DNA of 64,000 bases, taken from positions 31,183,983 through 31,247,982 of the forward strand of contig CM055907.1 in NCBI GenBank assembly GCA_029582155.1. Reading direction: 5' to 3'. Each line of letters starts with the position of its first letter. Positions within the stretch are counted from its first letter, which is position 1. The DNA is from Panopea generosa (lineage: Eukaryota > Mollusca > Bivalvia > Adapedonta > Hiatellidae). Made by a program: the position numbers and the translations under genes. Shown in pieces: positions 61,839 to 64,000 of this stretch. The notes under the pieces are model-generated. The model was not told the DNA's origin. It saw only the letters and a program-made list of their open reading frames with translations, and searched no databases.

Positions 61839-64000
61839 GTGCAATATATTTTTGTTCGCTCTGTCGCTCTATACTCATTAAGCAATAGTGTTTGTTTAAT
61901 GCCATTTAATACAAACGAATAATCCATTTTGATTTTATTCATATGAATTACATTTTCCACACGATTAATACATATTGAGCTTGTTCTTTACAGTATATAG
62001 CTACAGAGATAGGTTTGTTCCACTTAATGTATTACGAATACATTATCATGATGCTTATACAGCGATTGAGATTGATTTGTTTCACTTAATACATACGAAT
62101 ATTACATTGGGTGTTCTGGTATTGCTGTTCTGTTTGGTATACATGTACAGAGACTTATTTGTGCCAATTAATACACACGAATATTACATTTTGAGATTTT
62201 CTTTCAGAACAGAGCTATAGAGACTGATTTGTTCCAATGAATACAAAGAACATTTTGAGTATTTTTCTTTTCATAGTTCTGCTATAGAAATTGATTTGTT
62301 CCACTTAATACACGCCATTATTTCACTTTGAATTCATTCAACTAAATTCACAGCAATATTATATTTTGTATTGTTCCATTTAGTATACATCTTATACACA
62401 TTGATTAGTTCCACTGAATGCATGCGAATATGATATTATTATATTTTCTTTTATTGTACCTGAGAGCTCCGCAGTATTACATTTTGTACTTTTTTTCTAC
62501 TGCGAAACTGTTTGATTAATACTAATTAATGCAAGGACATTTTATTTTTTGTGTTGATTATAATTTGAAAACAGTGCAATATGATTTTATTTGCTCTATC
62601 TCTCTCTACTAATTAAGCAATAGTGTTTCATTAATGCCATTTAATACAAACGAATAATCCATTATGATTTTATCAAAATGAATTACATTTTCCAAACGAT
62701 TATTACATTTTAAACGTGTTCTATACAGTATACAGCTACAGAGATAGGCTTGTTCCACTGAATACATACGAATATAGCATTATGAGATTTTATTCTTTTC
62801 AGTATATAGCGATAGATATTCATTTGTTTCACTTAATACATATGAATATTACATTTGACGTTTTTTTCTATACAGCTATACACATTCATTTGTTTCCCTT
62901 AATTCATACGAATTAGGTGTTTGTTCTATTCATTTGACATCTGAACAAAATTATTTGTTCTACTTAATACACACGAATATTACATTTTGTGTTCATTTTG
63001 ATTTTATTCTATTAAGTATACTGCTAAACAGGTTGCTTAGTTCCATTTAATACACGCGATTATTTCATTTTGTATTCATAAACCTTATTAAACAGCACAG
63101 CAATATTATATTTTGTGTTGTTTTGTTTAGTATACATATTGATTAGTTCCACTTAATACAGGCGAATATTACATAGCATTATAACATATGCTTTTATTTA
63201 AGATAAGAGCACCGCAATATTACATTTTGAATTTGTTTCTATTCATTATAGAGCATAACAGTTTGATTAATTCTACTGAATACAATGACATATTATTTGT
63301 TGTGTTGATTATAATTTGTAAACAGTTCAATATCTTTTGTTTCCTCTATAGCTCTATATGCTAATTAATCAATAGTGTTTGTTTAATGCTATTTATACAC
63401 GAATAATCAATTTAAATTTTTATTCAAATGAATTACATTTTCCACACGAATATTACATTTTGAGCTTGTTCTATACAGTATACACTACAGAGATATGTTT
63501 GTTCCACTTAATTCATACGAATATAACATTATGAGGTTTCATTTTTGTTTCAGTATACAGCAATCTAGATTGATTTATTTCACTTAATTACATACGAATA
63601 TTACATTTTGAGCTTGTTCTATACAGTATACGCTACATAGATATGTTTGTTCCACATAATTCATACGAATATAACATAATGAGGTTTTATTTTTTTCAGT
63701 ATACAGCGAAAGAGATTTATTTCTTTCACTTAATTACATACGAATATTACATTTATAGGTGTTATTTTCTATTTAGTATACTAGTATACAGATTCATTGT
63801 TCTATTCAGATTAATGCTGAATAGATTGATTTGTTCTACTTATTACCCACGAATATCGGATTGCGAGCTGGTTCTATTCAGTTTACAGCTACAGAGATTG
63901 GTTTATTCCACTTAATACACGCGATTCGATTATTTGATTTTCAACTAAATTCACAGCCATAATATATTTTTTGTTGTTCTCCATAGTACACATCTATGCA
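61839..64000 (+). repeat. Satellite HOR copy, cut by the window end
   Basis: The first 2,162 bp of another standard copy follow the same order of markers (GTATACTAGTATAC again near 63,776). The array therefore continues beyond the window. Confidence 0.85.

Larger units (their letters stand above)
21771..64000 (+). repeat. Complex satellite array, three-level higher-order repeat
   Basis: The array is continuous to the window end. Its basic monomer, about 70-77 bp, holds a box near CAGTATACAGCTACAGAGAT, then TTGTTCCACTTAATACACAC, then GAATATTACATTTTGAG. Variants differ in each box (for example TGCATGCGAATATGA and ACACGCGATTATTTCATTTT). Monomers are grouped in blocks by a linker module of about 170 bp. 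Blocks form a higher-order repeat of about 4.74 kb, with longer versions to the left. Satellite orientation is arbitrary. No functional reading frame is supported: similar 60-90 codon frames recur because many monomers are about 72 bp, and they change with each indel. I recognise no named satellite family. Confidence 0.93.

Noticed and set aside
21939-63915. Recurrent 60-90 codon open frames (YSYRDRFVPLN, NQMNINRFILKR and similar types) in the satellite
   Set aside because: They recur only because the satellite itself is repeated, occur on both strands, fall in monomers of near 72 bp, and change or end with each small indel. No start context, domain or host gene structure supports them.
21771-64000. 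CRISPR-like array
   Set aside because: Repeats are 70-170 bp with no unique spacers of constant length, and the DNA is eukaryotic.
21771-64000. CENP-B box in the satellite
   Set aside because: I looked for a TTCG…A..CGGG-type word and saw none, so a CENP-B-type centromere role is not supported by sequence.

Overview
This is eukaryotic, AT-rich, repeat-dominated DNA. The best guess for the source is a bivalve mollusc. The reasons are the short interspersed elements with a CCCCCGA...GGGGGTAT terminal hairpin followed by GGTCGGTCTGTC-type runs (3178-3985), the TATGCC-CCCC element with AAGGTCACAC boxes (about 4.8-5.8 kb), an L1/Tx1-like LINE and a CR1/Jockey-like LINE of types I remember from bivalve genomes, and a tRNA-derived SINE. 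No database search was possible, so the taxon is inference. There is no sign of bacterial gene organisation.

Layout. (1) 1-3045 is a minisatellite of roughly 40-bp units with a higher-order period near 1,009 bp. (2) 3178-3985 is an interspersed element with a core of about 146 bp repeated some 4.5 times. (3) 4109-4292 is the only plausible host coding sequence: a terminal exon with a clear 3' splice acceptor, a stop codon and downstream poly(A) signals. The rest of that gene would lie left of the window, which would make items 1 and 2 intronic. (4) 4833-5800 is a second decayed interspersed element. (5) About 7.15-15.0 kb is a three-element nest: a + strand L1/Tx1-like LINE, interrupted by a - strand tRNA-SINE (8174-8440) and by a - strand CR1/Jockey-like LINE (about 9022-13195). 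The latter has itself lost its endonuclease and most of its reverse transcriptase. (6) 15-21.7 kb is mostly unrecognised AT-rich DNA. It holds two arrays of one 20-bp minisatellite (about 18.1 and 20.5 kb), a weak dispersed motif cluster (17.24-17.51 kb) and small hairpins.

(7) From about 21,770 to the end (more than 42 kb) lies one complex satellite array. It has three levels. Monomers of about 70-77 bp carry a GTATAC box and a CGAATATTACATTT box. They are grouped into blocks separated by a roughly 170-bp linker module. Blocks form a higher-order repeat (HOR) whose standard length is about 4.74 kb, made of five linker-to-linker intervals of 735, 751, 845, 1,991 and 415 bp in the copy at 45,427. 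Anchor to anchor, successive copies are 8,355, 8,739, 4,745, 1,785, 4,737, 6,932 and 4,743 bp, then a partial copy. The odd lengths are accounted for by in-register block losses and duplications. The left edge is abrupt and abuts a perfect 20-bp inverted repeat. A 161-bp retroposon with a 9-bp target duplication sits in one copy, and its empty sites are visible in paralogous copies.

The repeated short open frames in the satellite look like by-products of a monomer length near a multiple of three and are not called as genes. I did not find a convincing new protein-based system. The notable structure is the satellite architecture and its sharp hairpin-bounded edge.
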